64,000 nt of DNA, from the NCBI GenBank assembly GCA_020637895.1, contig JACKJP010000002.1, positions 620,001 through 684,000 of the forward strand. Reading direction: 5' to 3'. A model generated the notes under the pieces. It did not search any database and was not told the DNA's origin. It saw nothing but the letters and a program-made list of their open reading frames with translations. Position numbers and translations under genes: made by a program. This document shows positions 25,605-34,701 of the stretch, one piece after another. This stretch comes from Rhodobiaceae bacterium (GTDB lineage Bacteria; Pseudomonadota; Alphaproteobacteria; Rhizobiales; Tepidamorphaceae). Numbering within the stretch: the first letter of the stretch is position 1; the number at the start of each line of letters is the position of its first letter.

Positions 25605-27029
25605 CTAGCCGAATTTGCGCAAAAAGACGATCAGGCGCCGTAGCCACGGATTCCTGAGGCTCGGCGTGTAATAGGAAATGGCTGCCCGCTTGCCGATCTC
25701 GGCAAGGGTCGGATAGGGCGAGACAAAACGGGTGAAGGCGTCGATCTTCATTCTCTCCGCAACAGCCAGCGACCACATGTTTATCAGTTCTCCGGCATGG
25801 GCACCGACGATCGTCGCGCCGAGAACGCGACCCTTCCTGTTCGTGATGACCTTGATGAACCCTTCGGTTTCCCGCTCCGCCTGGGCGCGGTCATTTTCGT
25901 GATATGGCCAGCGCAGCACACGGATACCGATGCCCTGCTCACGCGCGCTCGCCTCGTCGATGCCGACATGGGCAAGTTCGGGGTCTGTGAAGGTCACACG
26001 GGGGATATGATCGGTTCTGACCGAAATCGGCAGACGGAACACAGCGTTCCGGATGACAAGTCCGGCGTGATAATTCGCCATGTGAGTGAACTGCAGGCCG
26101 CCCGCGGCATCGCCAATGGCGTATATGCGACGATTTGTCGTACGCAGGCCGGCATCGACGACGACGCCGCGCGGGCTCGTCTCGACCTTTGCCCTGGCGA
26201 GGTCCAGCGAATCCAGATTTGGGCGTCTGCCGGTCGCGACGACCAGATCGCTAGCCTCAAGGCTTTCCTGCCCGCCATCCGACTTCACGACGACGCGGAC
26301 GCCGTTCTGGATATTCTCGACCCTGACGATCCGGACCCCTGTCCGAATATCAATACCTTCCTTGCGCAACTCGTTGAGCACCGTAATCGCGGCCTCGGGA
26401 TCCTCCCGTCCAAGCGGTGTGCCCGCTTCCAGGACGATGACATCGGACCCGAGCCGGTGAAACGCCTGCGCGATCTCCATGCCGATCGGCCCACCGCCGA
26501 TGACGATCAGCCGTGTTGGCCGCCGCCGAAGCTCGAAGACCGTTTCGTTCGTAAGGTATGCAACTTCGGAAATGCCCTTGATGGGGGGCACCGCCGGTGC
26601 CGACCCGGTTGCGATGACGAACCGGCGTGCCCGGATTTCCTTGCCGCCGGCGCTGAGCGTCCGTCGGGACGTGAAGCGTCCTTCGCCCTGAATCACGCGC
26701 ACGCCAAGGCCCGTAAACCGTTCCACTGAATCATTGGGTGCGATCGCCGCCACAACCTGGCGGATATGATTGTTGACGCGGCCGAAATTGACTTTCGGGT
26801 CGACGTCGGCGATGCCGAACTGCCGCGCGTTGCGCATGTGATGAGCACGCTTGCCTGCGGCAAGAAATGCTTTGGATGGCACGCACCCGTAATTTAGGCA
26901 GTCGCCGCCCATCAGCCCGCGTTCCACCAGCACGACGGGTACGCCAAAGGCGGCGGCGGCAGCGGCGACGGACAGCCCCCCCGATCCGGCGCCGATGACG
27001 CAGATGTCGGTATCAATGCGATCGCTCAT
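25605..27029 (-). CDS. Mercuric reductase/lipoamide dehydrogenase-like flavoprotein
   Basis: A 474-residue class I disulfide reductase. The FAD motif VIGAGSGGLS is at about residues 11-20, redox-active cysteines are C44 and C49 in CLNYGC, and a second GGGPIGMEIA motif binds NAD(P)H. Unlike lipoamide dehydrogenases, its C-terminus has YPTLAEIGK where His-Pro-Thr is usual, a feature shared with many mercuric reductase-like proteins. There is no N-terminal heavy-metal domain. The start overlaps the TVP38 gene end by 4 bases, a pairing seen in many bacteria. The substrate is unknown. Confidence 0.82.
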   Translation of the reverse strand: MSDRIDTDICVIGAGSGGLSVAAAAAAFGVPVVLVERGLMGGDCLNYGCVPSKAFLAAGKRAHHMRNARQFGIADVDPKVNFGRVNNHIRQVVAAIAPNDSVERFTGLGVRVIQGEGRFTSRRTLSAGGKEIRARRFVIATGSAPAVPPIKGISEVAYLTNETVFELRRRPTRLIVIGGGPIGMEIAQAFHRLGSDVIVLEAGTPLGREDPEAAITVLNELRKEGIDIRTGVRIVRVENIQNGVRVVVKSDGGQESLEASDLVVATGRRPNLDSLDLARAKVETSPRGVVVDAGLRTTNRRIYAIGDAAGGLQFTHMANYHAGLVIRNAVFRLPISVRTDHIPRVTFTDPELAHVGIDEASAREQGIGIRVLRWPYHENDRAQAERETEGFIKVITNRKGRVLGATIVGAHAGELINMWSLAVAERMKIDAFTRFVSPYPTLAEIGKRAAISYYTPSLRNPWLRRLIVFLRKFG

Positions 27030-27868
27030 GCCTTGTCTTTTCCGTCATTTGCCAGCCTGCCCGCGCCGACTCGCTTTTTAAGGAAAACGGGGATTAACGC
27101 AACGGCACCCAGCAGCACCAGCGCAGCCAGCAACTCTGGCGTGACGATACTGGAAAGCTCGAAGCTGAAGGGACAGTCGGCCGGCGTTGCCCCGGCCCTT
27201 TCCAGGCATGCCGCGCGCGCCGCCGTCTGGGCATCGATCACCGAATCCAGCCCGGCGCCGACGAAGGTGAAGGCGAGCGTGCCGGGGATGATCCCGAAAA
27301 ACGTCCCGATGACATAGGTGGCGAGCGGGACACCGAGCAAGGCGGGGGCAAGGTTGACAAGCCAGAACGGAAAGACGGGCACCAGGCGCAGGAAAAGCAT
27401 GTAGCTCAGCGCATTCTGGCGGAACCCCTCTGCCATCCTTTCGGCAACGCCTCCGGCCTTCTTCGCCAGGCCCGCCCCCAGCGACGAACGGGCGATGAGA
27501 AAGATGACGACCGAACCGGCAGTTGCCGCCACCACGGTTGCCGCACCGCCCAGAATCCAGCCGTAAAGCAGGCCGCCGGCCAGGGTCATGATGGTTGCAC
27601 CGGGTATCGAAAGGGCGACGACCACGACATACAGCCCGACATATACGGCCAGCGAGGCAACGAAATGGGAATCGACGAATGCGCCCAGCGCCTGCCGCTG
27701 CGCGGCAAGCGTTTCAAAGCTCAGCCAGCGGTACCAGCCCTGCTGGAAGCCCAGCGCCATGAAGACGACGAGCCCGATGAGCGGCAACTGCCGCCTGGCA
27801 AGCGACAGAAAGCGGCTTGCAGGGCCTGCGCCGGCTTCATGCGCGCCATTCTTCCGTTGTGTCGTCAC
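27026..27868 (-). CDS. TVP38/TMEM64-family (VTT domain) membrane protein
   Basis: A 280-residue protein with about six hydrophobic segments. The central VTT/SNARE-associated block includes PGATIMTLAGGLLYG and FLRLVPVFPFWLVNL with the conserved Arg and Pro, and GIIPGTLAFTFVGAG. Relatives of this and the DedA family are lipid scramblases or flippases. It is first in a two- or three-gene transcript with the disulfide reductase. The role here is undetermined. Confidence 0.88.
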   Translation of the reverse strand: MTTQRKNGAHEAGAGPASRFLSLARRQLPLIGLVVFMALGFQQGWYRWLSFETLAAQRQALGAFVDSHFVASLAVYVGLYVVVVALSIPGATIMTLAGGLLYGWILGGAATVVAATAGSVVIFLIARSSLGAGLAKKAGGVAERMAEGFRQNALSYMLFLRLVPVFPFWLVNLAPALLGVPLATYVIGTFFGIIPGTLAFTFVGAGLDSVIDAQTAARAACLERAGATPADCPFSFELSSIVTPELLAALVLLGAVALIPVFLKKRVGAGRLANDGKDKA

Positions 27869-28211
27869 GCGTTTCTCCCGAGCCCCGTACGCTTTCGCGA
27901 TTCACTATCCCTTCCTAACGCAAATCGTTGCGAAGGCAGCAACTTCCAGCCCCTTCTCACCCGCTTTTGATATTGCGTCATCGGACATGAAGCGCATCAC
28001 GGCAGGCGATGACGCGCCGGCCGGCCGTTCTTTGACGGTCATACAATTGACTTGCCCTTGCCGGACACCTTATAAGCTGCCGCGAATTCGCGATATGCAG
28101 AGTTTCCCCGTGATCCATTGGCGATGGGTCGCTGCCAGGACGCCGGACGGCCAGGTCGCGACAGGGGACATGATTTTGAACAATTGACGCCCGGATGGCG
28201 GAGTAGACGAC
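27869..28211. other. Divergent region between tvp38 and rpmH
   Basis: About 340 bases without a convincing gene. The open frame covering it on the plus strand is antisense to the TVP38 gene and composition-biased. The right half contains a sigma-70-like promoter (28047-28076), followed by a 135-base leader before rpmH. No tRNA or riboswitch fold is evident by eye. Confidence 0.5.
28047..28076 (+). promoter_or_regulatory. Sigma-70-type promoter for rpmH-rnpA
   Basis: TTGACT at 28047-28052 and TTATAA at 28070-28075 are separated by 17 bases, close to the housekeeping consensus. The distance to the rpmH GTG is 136 bases, leaving a long untranslated leader. The transcript likely runs through rnpA, yidC and yihA. 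Confidence 0.55.
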
Positions 28212-28346
28212 GTGAAACGTACATATCAACCTTCTAAGCTGATCCGTAAGCGGCGGCATGGATTCCGCGCCCGCATGGCGACGGCTGCCGGACGCAAGGT
28301 TCTCGCCCGCCGCCGTGCGCGCGGCCGCAAGAAGCTTTCGGCCTGA
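28212..28346 (+). CDS. rpmH: 50S ribosomal protein L34
   Basis: A 44-residue, very basic protein beginning MKRTYQPSKL, with RKRRHGFRARM and ending RGRKKLSA, the classic L34 sequence. It begins with GTG at 28212 after a GGAG ribosome site. It is a structural component of the large ribosomal subunit. It is followed by rnpA, yidC and yihA in the standard bacterial order. Confidence 0.97.
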   Translation: MKRTYQPSKLIRKRRHGFRARMATAAGRKVLARRRARGRKKLSA

Positions 28347-28371
28347 GGACGGGCCGGTCAGCGTTGTCACG

Positions 28372-28761
28372 ATGCTGCTCACCGGCGACACAGAGCAACG
28401 CTCCGCGAATGAAGGATTGGCGACGCTGAAGAAGCGCGCCGATTTTCTTCAGGTCCAGAAAGGACGAAAGAGCGTGCGCAACTCCCTCATTCTGCAGGTA
28501 CGCGACCGGCGCGACGGCTCAAGCCTCGTGCGGACCGGTTTCACTGTCAGCCGCAAGGTCGGCAATGCGGTGGAGCGCAACCGCGTTCGCCGGCGCCTGC
28601 GCGCGGCATTGGGCGAAACGGCACCGGTTGCCGCACGTGACGGCCACGACTATGTGGTTGTCGGACGGCGCATGACGCTTCAGACCCCCTATCGCACGAT
28701 CGTCGACGATCTCGCCTCGGCGTTCCGCTCAATTCACCGCGCTCCGGCCTCAGACCGCTAG
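28372..28761 (+). CDS. rnpA: Ribonuclease P protein component
   Basis: A 129-residue basic protein. The family signature RTGFTVSRKVGNAVERNRVR lies in the centre, including the RNR motif that contacts the catalytic RNA. It assists RNase P RNA in maturing tRNA 5' ends. The frame is open further upstream through rpmH, but the ATG at 28372 gives the usual family length and begins 25 bases after the rpmH stop. Confidence 0.93.
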   Translation: MLLTGDTEQRSANEGLATLKKRADFLQVQKGRKSVRNSLILQVRDRRDGSSLVRTGFTVSRKVGNAVERNRVRRRLRAALGETAPVAARDGHDYVVVGRRMTLQTPYRTIVDDLASAFRSIHRAPASDR

Positions 28762-28771
28762 GATTCATCTT

Positions 28772-30628
28772 ATGCCCGAGAACCGCAATTACATCCTGGC
28801 CATCGCGCTCTCGGTGGTTGTGCTCATTGCGTGGCACTTCTTCTACAACATTCCCAACATGCAAAAGCGCGAGGCGGAAGCCGCGCGGCAGCAGGCGCAG
28901 GCGCAGCAGGTTCAGCAGCAGCCGTCGACGCCCGGCGCGCCGTCTTCCGCGCCCACGGCTCCGGGAACGCCGTCGACGGCAGGCTCGAACGTTCCGACAC
29001 CGGGCGGTTCGGCCACCCCGGCAGCCAGCACGCCAAGCACCGCAACCCGCGAGACGGCAATCGCCTCCAGCCAGCGCGTTCCGATTGAAACGCCGACGCT
29101 TTCCGGATCGCTCTCGCTCAAGGGCGCGCGGATCGACGACCTTCTGCTCAATGGCTATCGCGAGACGATCGATCCGGCGAGCCCGCGCATCGAACTGCTT
29201 TCGCCGAGCGGCGCACCCCATCCTTATTATGCTGAATTCGGCTGGATTGCCGGCGCGGGCGCCGGCGACGGCATGCCGCTGCCCAATGCGCAGACGGAAT
29301 GGTCGGTGGCCGGCAATGGCCGCCTGACGCCGGAAAATCCGGTCACGCTGACCTGGGACAACGGACAGGGGCTGGTCTTCAACCGCAAGATCAGCGTCGA
29401 CAGCAGCTACATGTTCACCGTGACGGACGAGGTCCGCAATAGCGGCGATGCGGCGGTGACGCTCTACCCATATGGCCTCGTATCCCGCCACGGCCGCCCG
29501 CAGGTTGCCGGCTACTACATCCTGCATGAAGGCATGATCGGCGTTCTCGGCGAAGCCGGCCTTCAGGAGGTCAAGTACAAGAACCTCGAAAAGGACGGCG
29601 CCGTTTCGATGGACGCGACCGGCGGCTGGCTCGGCATCACCGACAAGTACTGGGCCGCGGTGCTGATCCCCGACCAGTCAACGCCCTACAAGGGCCGGTT
29701 CGTGCCGGGCGGCACGGCAGAGACGCCGAATTATCAGGCCGACTATCTGATGCCGGCCGTCAATGTTCCCGCCAGCGGCACTGCCTCCACGACGGCGCGG
29801 CTCTTCGCGGGCGCCAAGGAAGTCTCGCTGATCAACAGCTACGAGGACAGGCTCGGCATTTCCCGCTTCGACCTGATGATCGACTGGGGCTGGTTCTACT
29901 TCCTGACAAAGCCGCTCTTTGTCGTCATCGACTGGCTTTACAAGCTGGTCGGCAATTTCGGCGTCGCGATCCTTCTGGTGACCGTGATGGTGAAGCTGAT
30001 CTTCTTCCCGCTTGCCAACAAGTCCTACACGTCGATGAGCAAGATGAAGAAGGCGCAGCCAATGGTCGAGCAGATCAAGCAGCGCTATCCGGACGACCGT
30101 ATGAAGCAGCAGCAGGCGATGATGGAGCTCTACAAGAAAGAGAAGATCAACCCGATGTCGGGCTGTCTTCCGATCCTGCTGCAGATCCCTGTGTTCTTCT
30201 CGCTCTACAAGGTGCTTTTCGTCACGATCGAAATGCGCCATGCGCCGTTCTTCGGCTGGATCCAGGATCTTTCCGCGCCGGACCCGACGTCTGTCTTCAC
30301 GCTGTTCGGGCTGATCCCCTGGGAAGTGCCGCACTTCCTGATGATCGGTATCTGGCCGCTGATCATGGGCGTGACGATGTTCGTCCAGATGCGGCTCAAT
30401 CCGCCGCCGCCGGATCCGACGCAGGCGATGATCTTCAACTGGATGCCCGTCGTCTTCACCTTCATGCTCGGCACGTTCCCGGCGGGTCTGGTGATCTACT
30501 GGGCGTGGAACAACACGCTGTCGATCATCCAGCAGTCGATCATCATGCGCCGGCTCGGCGTGAAGGTTGAACTCTGGGACAATATCCGGCGGCTGTTGCC
30601 GGGCGGCAGGAAGAAGACCGCCGAATAG
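28772..30628 (+). CDS. yidC: Membrane protein insertase YidC
   Basis: A 618-residue protein. An N-terminal helix (about 6-22) is followed by a Gln/Ala/Pro/Thr-rich linker to about residue 90, a large periplasmic beta domain to about 370, and the conserved five-helix insertase core to about 590. The core holds MVKLIFFPLANKSYTSM with its conserved basic loop and GCLPILLQIPVFFSLYKVL. The C-terminus is basic, as expected for ribosome contact. YidC inserts and folds inner-membrane proteins with or without Sec. It sits between rnpA and yihA as in most Gram-negative bacteria. Confidence 0.97.
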   Translation: MPENRNYILAIALSVVVLIAWHFFYNIPNMQKREAEAARQQAQAQQVQQQPSTPGAPSSAPTAPGTPSTAGSNVPTPGGSATPAASTPSTATRETAIASSQRVPIETPTLSGSLSLKGARIDDLLLNGYRETIDPASPRIELLSPSGAPHPYYAEFGWIAGAGAGDGMPLPNAQTEWSVAGNGRLTPENPVTLTWDNGQGLVFNRKISVDSSYMFTVTDEVRNSGDAAVTLYPYGLVSRHGRPQVAGYYILHEGMIGVLGEAGLQEVKYKNLEKDGAVSMDATGGWLGITDKYWAAVLIPDQSTPYKGRFVPGGTAETPNYQADYLMPAVNVPASGTASTTARLFAGAKEVSLINSYEDRLGISRFDLMIDWGWFYFLTKPLFVVIDWLYKLVGNFGVAILLVTVMVKLIFFPLANKSYTSMSKMKKAQPMVEQIKQRYPDDRMKQQQAMMELYKKEKINPMSGCLPILLQIPVFFSLYKVLFVTIEMRHAPFFGWIQDLSAPDPTSVFTLFGLIPWEVPHFLMIGIWPLIMGVTMFVQMRLNPPPPDPTQAMIFNWMPVVFTFMLGTFPAGLVIYWAWNNTLSIIQQSIIMRRLGVKVELWDNIRRLLPGGRKKTAE

Positions 30629-30646
30629 CGGCGGCAGCCAGAAGCG

Positions 30647-31285
30647 ATGGACACAAACGACGAAATCGAAAAGGCGGCGCTTGAAAAGGGCCGCCTTCTC
30701 TTTTCCGGCCCGCTCGGCTTCGAGAAGGGCGTGGTCGCGCTCGACCAGTTGCCCGCCGACGGGCGTGTCGAAATCGCGTTCGCCGGCCGGTCCAATGTCG
30801 GCAAGTCCACGCTCGTCAATGCGCTGACCGGACGAAAGGCGCTGGCGCGCGCTTCCAATACGCCGGGCCGCACGCGCGAACTGAACCTCTTCCTGATCGG
30901 TGACAGTCTCAGGGCTGTGGACATGCCCGGCTACGGCTATGCAAAGGCCCCCAAGACCGAGATCAGCCGCTGGCAGAAGCTCATCAAGACCTACCTGCGC
31001 GGCCGCGCAGGCCTGACCCGGGTCTATGTGCTGATCGATGCCCGCCACGGCATCAACAAGACCGACCTGCCAATGCTGGATCTGCTCGACGAATGCGCCG
31101 TGTCCTACCAGATCGTGCTGACCAAGATGGACAAGCTGAAGACAGGCGAGGCCGAGAAAGTCGTCAGTGCCACCGCCGAAGCGATCTCCAAGCGGCCCGC
31201 GGCCTTCCCCGTGCTGATCGCCACATCGGCGGAAAAGGGCGGCGGAATCGACGAATTGCGGGCAGCGATCGCAGACCTCATCTGA
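30647..31285 (+). CDS. yihA: Ribosome biogenesis GTPase YihA/YsxC
   Basis: A 212-residue small GTPase. The G1 loop GRSNVGKST is at residues 47-55, TPGRTRELN forms G2, DMPGYGYAK is G3, and TKMDK is G4, with the ATSAEKGGG block as G5. The family acts in late 50S assembly. It starts 18 bases after the yidC stop on the same strand. Confidence 0.95.
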   Translation: MDTNDEIEKAALEKGRLLFSGPLGFEKGVVALDQLPADGRVEIAFAGRSNVGKSTLVNALTGRKALARASNTPGRTRELNLFLIGDSLRAVDMPGYGYAKAPKTEISRWQKLIKTYLRGRAGLTRVYVLIDARHGINKTDLPMLDLLDECAVSYQIVLTKMDKLKTGEAEKVVSATAEAISKRPAAFPVLIATSAEKGGGIDELRAAIADLI

Positions 31286-31354
31286 CCGCCGCAAAGCTGA
31301 CGCACAAGCGTCATGCAATCAGGCTAGACAGGCCTCCCGTCGAACGGAAGGCCC

Positions 31355-32014
31355 ATGACGATGCCGCGTACAGACACCGCCTACGCAACATGGAACGAGA
31401 CATGGCAGACAGAGACCGGCCGAAGCGCGTGGTCGAAAGCCGAGCCGGACGTCCTCTCATGCGCAAAGGTCATCCGCGAAGCCGGAGGCTCGCACGCGCT
31501 CGATCTTGGATGTGGGGTCGGACGCCATGCGCTGGCGCTGGCGAAGATGGGTTTCAAGGTCGACGCCCTTGACGGCAGCCCGGCCGGGCTTGCCGAACTG
31601 GCTCGCGAAGCGCAGGTCGCCGGGCTCGATATCGTGACGCGGCAGGGGATGATGGACCTGCTGCCCTATCGGGACGAGGTATTCGACTACCTGCTGACAT
31701 TCAATGTCATCTATCACGGCGACCGTGATGTGGTGACCCGCACGATCGCCGAGATTCACCGTGTCCTGAAGCCCGGTGGCACCCTTCAATTGACGATGCT
31801 TTCAAAGCGCAACGTCAATTATGGTCAGGGCGAGGAGATCGCGCCCGGCACCTTCGTTGTCACAAACGCTGGTGACGACAAGGTTCACCCGCATTTCTAC
31901 TGCAATGCCCGCGAACTGGTGTTGCTGCTCGCGAGTTTCGAGATCTCATCCCTGATCGACCGCGAACACAAGCCCGGACACTGGCACTGGCATGCTGTCG
32001 CCAGCAGGTCCTGA
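31355..32014 (+). CDS. Class I SAM-dependent methyltransferase
   Basis: A 219-residue methyltransferase. Motif I is ALDLGCGVGRHAL near residue 49-61, followed by an acidic end of the second strand at VDALDGS, a FNVIYHGDRD motif IV region, and motif VI RVLKPGGTLQLTML. The C-terminal part ends GHWHWHAVASR. The gene resembles TehB/UbiE-type enzymes but the substrate is unknown. Two ATGs lie close together (31355 and 31361); a GGAAGG sits nearby, better spaced for the second. It separates yihA from argB. Confidence 0.82.
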   Translation: MTMPRTDTAYATWNETWQTETGRSAWSKAEPDVLSCAKVIREAGGSHALDLGCGVGRHALALAKMGFKVDALDGSPAGLAELAREAQVAGLDIVTRQGMMDLLPYRDEVFDYLLTFNVIYHGDRDVVTRTIAEIHRVLKPGGTLQLTMLSKRNVNYGQGEEIAPGTFVVTNAGDDKVHPHFYCNARELVLLLASFEISSLIDREHKPGHWHWHAVASRS

Positions 32015-32020
32015 GGAGTA

Positions 32021-32827
32021 TCAGGAGAAGCGGGTGCGGAGGCGGTCGGTCACGAATTCCATCGCGAAGACGAAGATAAATATCGCAATGATGATCGTCG
32101 ACGCGCTGCGGTACTGGAAGAGGTCAAAGGCGACCTTAAGTTCCTGACCGATACCGCCAGCGCCGACGAGGCCAAGAACGACCGAGGAGCGGACAGCCTT
32201 TTCGAAGGCAAAAAGCGACGTGTTGATCAGCGAGGGCATGACTGCCGGCAAAACGGCCCCCGCCATGATCGAGACCCGGGTCGCCCCGATGGCAGACAGC
32301 GCCTGCTGCGGGGCCTTGTCCGCGTCTTCGAATGCCTCGGCAAAAAACCTGCCGCAAAAGCCGATCGTATCGACGACGATGGTCATCGTGCCGGCGATTG
32401 CGCCAAGCCCGACCGAAGCGATGAAGATCAGCGCCCAGACCAGATCGGGAACGGTGCGCAGAAACGATATGAATGCCTTGGCGGCGAGATTGACCAAAGG
32501 CACACCACCAAGACCGCGCGCTGCAAGCCAGGCCGTCACCGGCAGGCTGGGCAGCACACCGATCACGGTGCCGGCAAGTGCGATTTCAATGGTTTCGAGC
32601 AGTCGCCCCGCCATGCGCAGCAGGAAATCCAGGTCGGTCTCGGGCGGCAGCATTCGGCCGATCAGCCGGCTCATGCGCGGTGCGCCCTCGATCAGCCTTT
32701 GAGGCGATGGCGCGACATCGGAGATGGCCGCGATGATCAGCGCCGCAGCGGCGATCAGCAAGGCGAAGCGCAAAGCGCTCAGCCCGGAGAACCGGGGCGG
32801 CAGGGCGCTGGTGGCCGATCGGCTCAA
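32021..32827 (-). CDS. phnE: Phosphonate-type ABC transporter permease PhnE
   Basis: A 268-residue permease with about six helices. The ABC coupling block EAFEDADKAPQQALSAIGAT is followed by the conserved helix region to GAGGIGQELKVA, typical of PhnE. The gene is intact, unlike its neighbours. The most likely start is TTG at 32827, whose TTGA overlaps the phnC stop. In the same frame, an open stretch upstream joins it to the first half of phnC, but this is an artefact of the phnC frameshift. Without working phnC and phnD it probably serves no transport role. Confidence 0.8.
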   Translation of the reverse strand: MSRSATSALPPRFSGLSALRFALLIAAAALIIAAISDVAPSPQRLIEGAPRMSRLIGRMLPPETDLDFLLRMAGRLLETIEIALAGTVIGVLPSLPVTAWLAARGLGGVPLVNLAAKAFISFLRTVPDLVWALIFIASVGLGAIAGTMTIVVDTIGFCGRFFAEAFEDADKAPQQALSAIGATRVSIMAGAVLPAVMPSLINTSLFAFEKAVRSSVVLGLVGAGGIGQELKVAFDLFQYRSASTIIIAIFIFVFAMEFVTDRLRTRFS

Positions 32828-33667
32828 CTGAACACTCCATCGAGGTGATGACGGCGTATGTCCGCGCGCGGCAGGTCGAAGGCGATCCGGCCGCCCTTCA
32901 GCGCGATGATGCGGTCGGCATAGCGGCGCGCGTGTTCCATATCGTGCGAGGTGAACAGAACCGTCGCGCTGCTCTCGCGCGCGACCGACGCGAATATCTC
33001 CATCACCTCTTCGCCGGCTGCCGGGTCGAGGCTGGCCGCCGGTTCGTCGGCGATCAGCAGTCTGGGGCGGCGCACGAGCGCCCGCGCGATGGCCACCCGC
33101 TGCGACTGCCCTCCAGACAGCCTGTCGGCCCGGACGGCGCGGAAGGTGTCGAGGCGGACCTCGTGCAAGCGCCTGAAGCGCTTCACGGCGACATCGATCG
33201 GGCGCGAGGGCCTGGTGCCAGCAGCGCCAGCCTCCCGGGTCTCCAAGCTGGCCCTGAACGACATTCGACAGTGCTGTGAGGCGGCCGACGAGACTGTGGT
33301 GCTGGAAGACAAAACCGAGGTCGCGCCGGATCGACCTGAGGGCTGCGGCCGGCGGCCAGCCACTGAAGCGCTGGCCGAGCACCGTTATGTCGCCGCCGCC
33401 GGTCGGATGCAGACCGGCCAGGCAGCGCAGCAGCGTCGATTTGCCCGAACCGTTGGCGCCGATCAGGCCGACGATCTCGCCGGCGGCGACATCGAAGCTG
33501 ACGCCGCTGAGAACGGGCGGCAGTCCGCGTCCATAAGCTTTGACGAGATCACGGAACGGAACGGCAAACTCCCGGTCCGGTGAGGCGTCCGGACCAGGAG
33601 CACTGCCGAAGCGTCTTGCCGCAGGCGGTCGCGCGGCCGACGCGACTTCAGTTTCCGACAAAGCCAT
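32824..33667 (-). pseudogene. phnC: phnC: phosphonate ABC transporter ATPase, frameshifted
   Basis: The N-terminal half reads in one frame with Walker A GANGSGKST and the Q-loop FQHHSLVGRL. Around 33165-33185 homology moves to another frame, which carries the ABC signature LSGGQSQRVAIARAL, Walker B LLIADEPAASLD and the H-loop FTSHDMEHARR. A one-base indel therefore splits the coding sequence. The start ATG at 33667 overlaps the phnD end as in intact operons. The two halves together are family length (about 270). Sequencing error is the alternative, but phnD also shows several shifts. Confidence 0.85.
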
Positions 33668-34510
33668 TGAACGTGGTCACGCCGATCGTCCGGTACATGG
33701 AGCGGACGTAGTCGTAGTTCTTGTCCTCGATACCGGCGAGAAAAGAAGCCGCCCATGTATTTCTGATTGTCATCGCCCTTCAGCACCGCTTCCATCAGTG
33801 ACTTTCCGTCCTTGACGAAGGAATCGCGAACCGTTGCGACGATGTCGGGCGATACACCCTTGCGAGCGACGAGAATATCGTTGGGCAGGTCGGGACCGCG
33901 CGCGATGACCGAGAAAGCGACTTCGGATAGGCAGCGCGGATCTTCTCCAAGATGGCTGCGATTCATGCCGACGGCCTGAATGTCACCATTTGACCATAGG
34001 CCTCGACCGCGGTGTTGCGGCTGATGATCTGGCCGTCATAGTCGACACCGTATTTCAAACCATGGTCCGCCAGAGCCTGCGCGGGCCAAGATGCTGCGAA
34101 GTCGACCCGACCGAGCCGAAGGCGACCTTCTGGCCTTTCAGGTCCTCGACCGTCTGGATCGGGCCATCAGAGAGGGTGACGATCTGAGCGTAATATTCCG
34201 GGCGCTGCCAGGCGACGACGATCGTCGGCTGGGCCAGTTGCTTGATCACGACATATTCTGCTGGGCCGGTGAGTACGAAATCGACCTGTTCCGACACCAT
34301 CGCCTCGACCGCCGCCGTGCGCGAGCTCACGGGAAAGAGCTCGACCTCGTGGCCGGTAATCTTGGACAGCGCATCGCTGAAAGGTCCAAATTCACGCTGC
34401 AGGGCCTCAAGACCCTCAATATCTGTGACGGCAAGGCGGATCTTTTCCGCCGCGACGGCGGATGCCGTCAGGGCGAAAGACACAAGGATCGTGGCGAGAA
34501 AGCGAAGCAT
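33648..34510 (-). pseudogene. phnD: phnD: phosphonate-binding periplasmic protein, multiply frameshifted
   Basis: The protein begins normally with a signal peptide (MLRFLATIL to AVAAE) behind a GGAGG ribosome site, and runs to GSVGSTSQHLGP. A shift near 34075 then moves the matching text (AQALADHGLKYGVDYDGQI) to another frame. Further small shifts occur near 33995, near 33955 and 33930 (a compensating pair), and near 33745 in a T-rich run. The remaining blocks SVIARGPDLPND, MGGFF and the ending NGFVGN are all recognisable in scattered frames. At least four indels make a functional product unlikely. Confidence 0.85.
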
Positions 34511-34701
34511 CGGCCCCTCCATTGGTGAAAGATTGCGTTGCTTCACTCCTACCCGCCGGCGATGACCCTCAATTAACGGAAATGATTCGGTTTTGTGACA
34601 GGCACCTGCCGATCAGGCAGCATGCCGGCGATTGAGCGTGCGGTCATGATCGGCTATTCAGCTTCCCGTAACAGCCCGCAAGAGAAGATGCAGTAGAGCC
34701 G

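Noticed and set aside
29678..31318. 546-codon open frame antisense to yidC and yihA
   Set aside because: Its His/Arg/Asp-rich composition is that of a shadow of a well-supported coding strand; no recognisable domain.
32021..33667. PhnC-PhnE fusion protein
   Set aside because: The single frame joins the first half of PhnC with PhnE only because the second half of PhnC is shifted; that middle portion in this frame is meaningless text while the true ABC signature lies in another frame.
32824..33667. Programmed ribosomal frameshift in phnC
   Set aside because: No slippery heptamer or following stem is evident, and phnD has several unrelated shifts, which favours decay.
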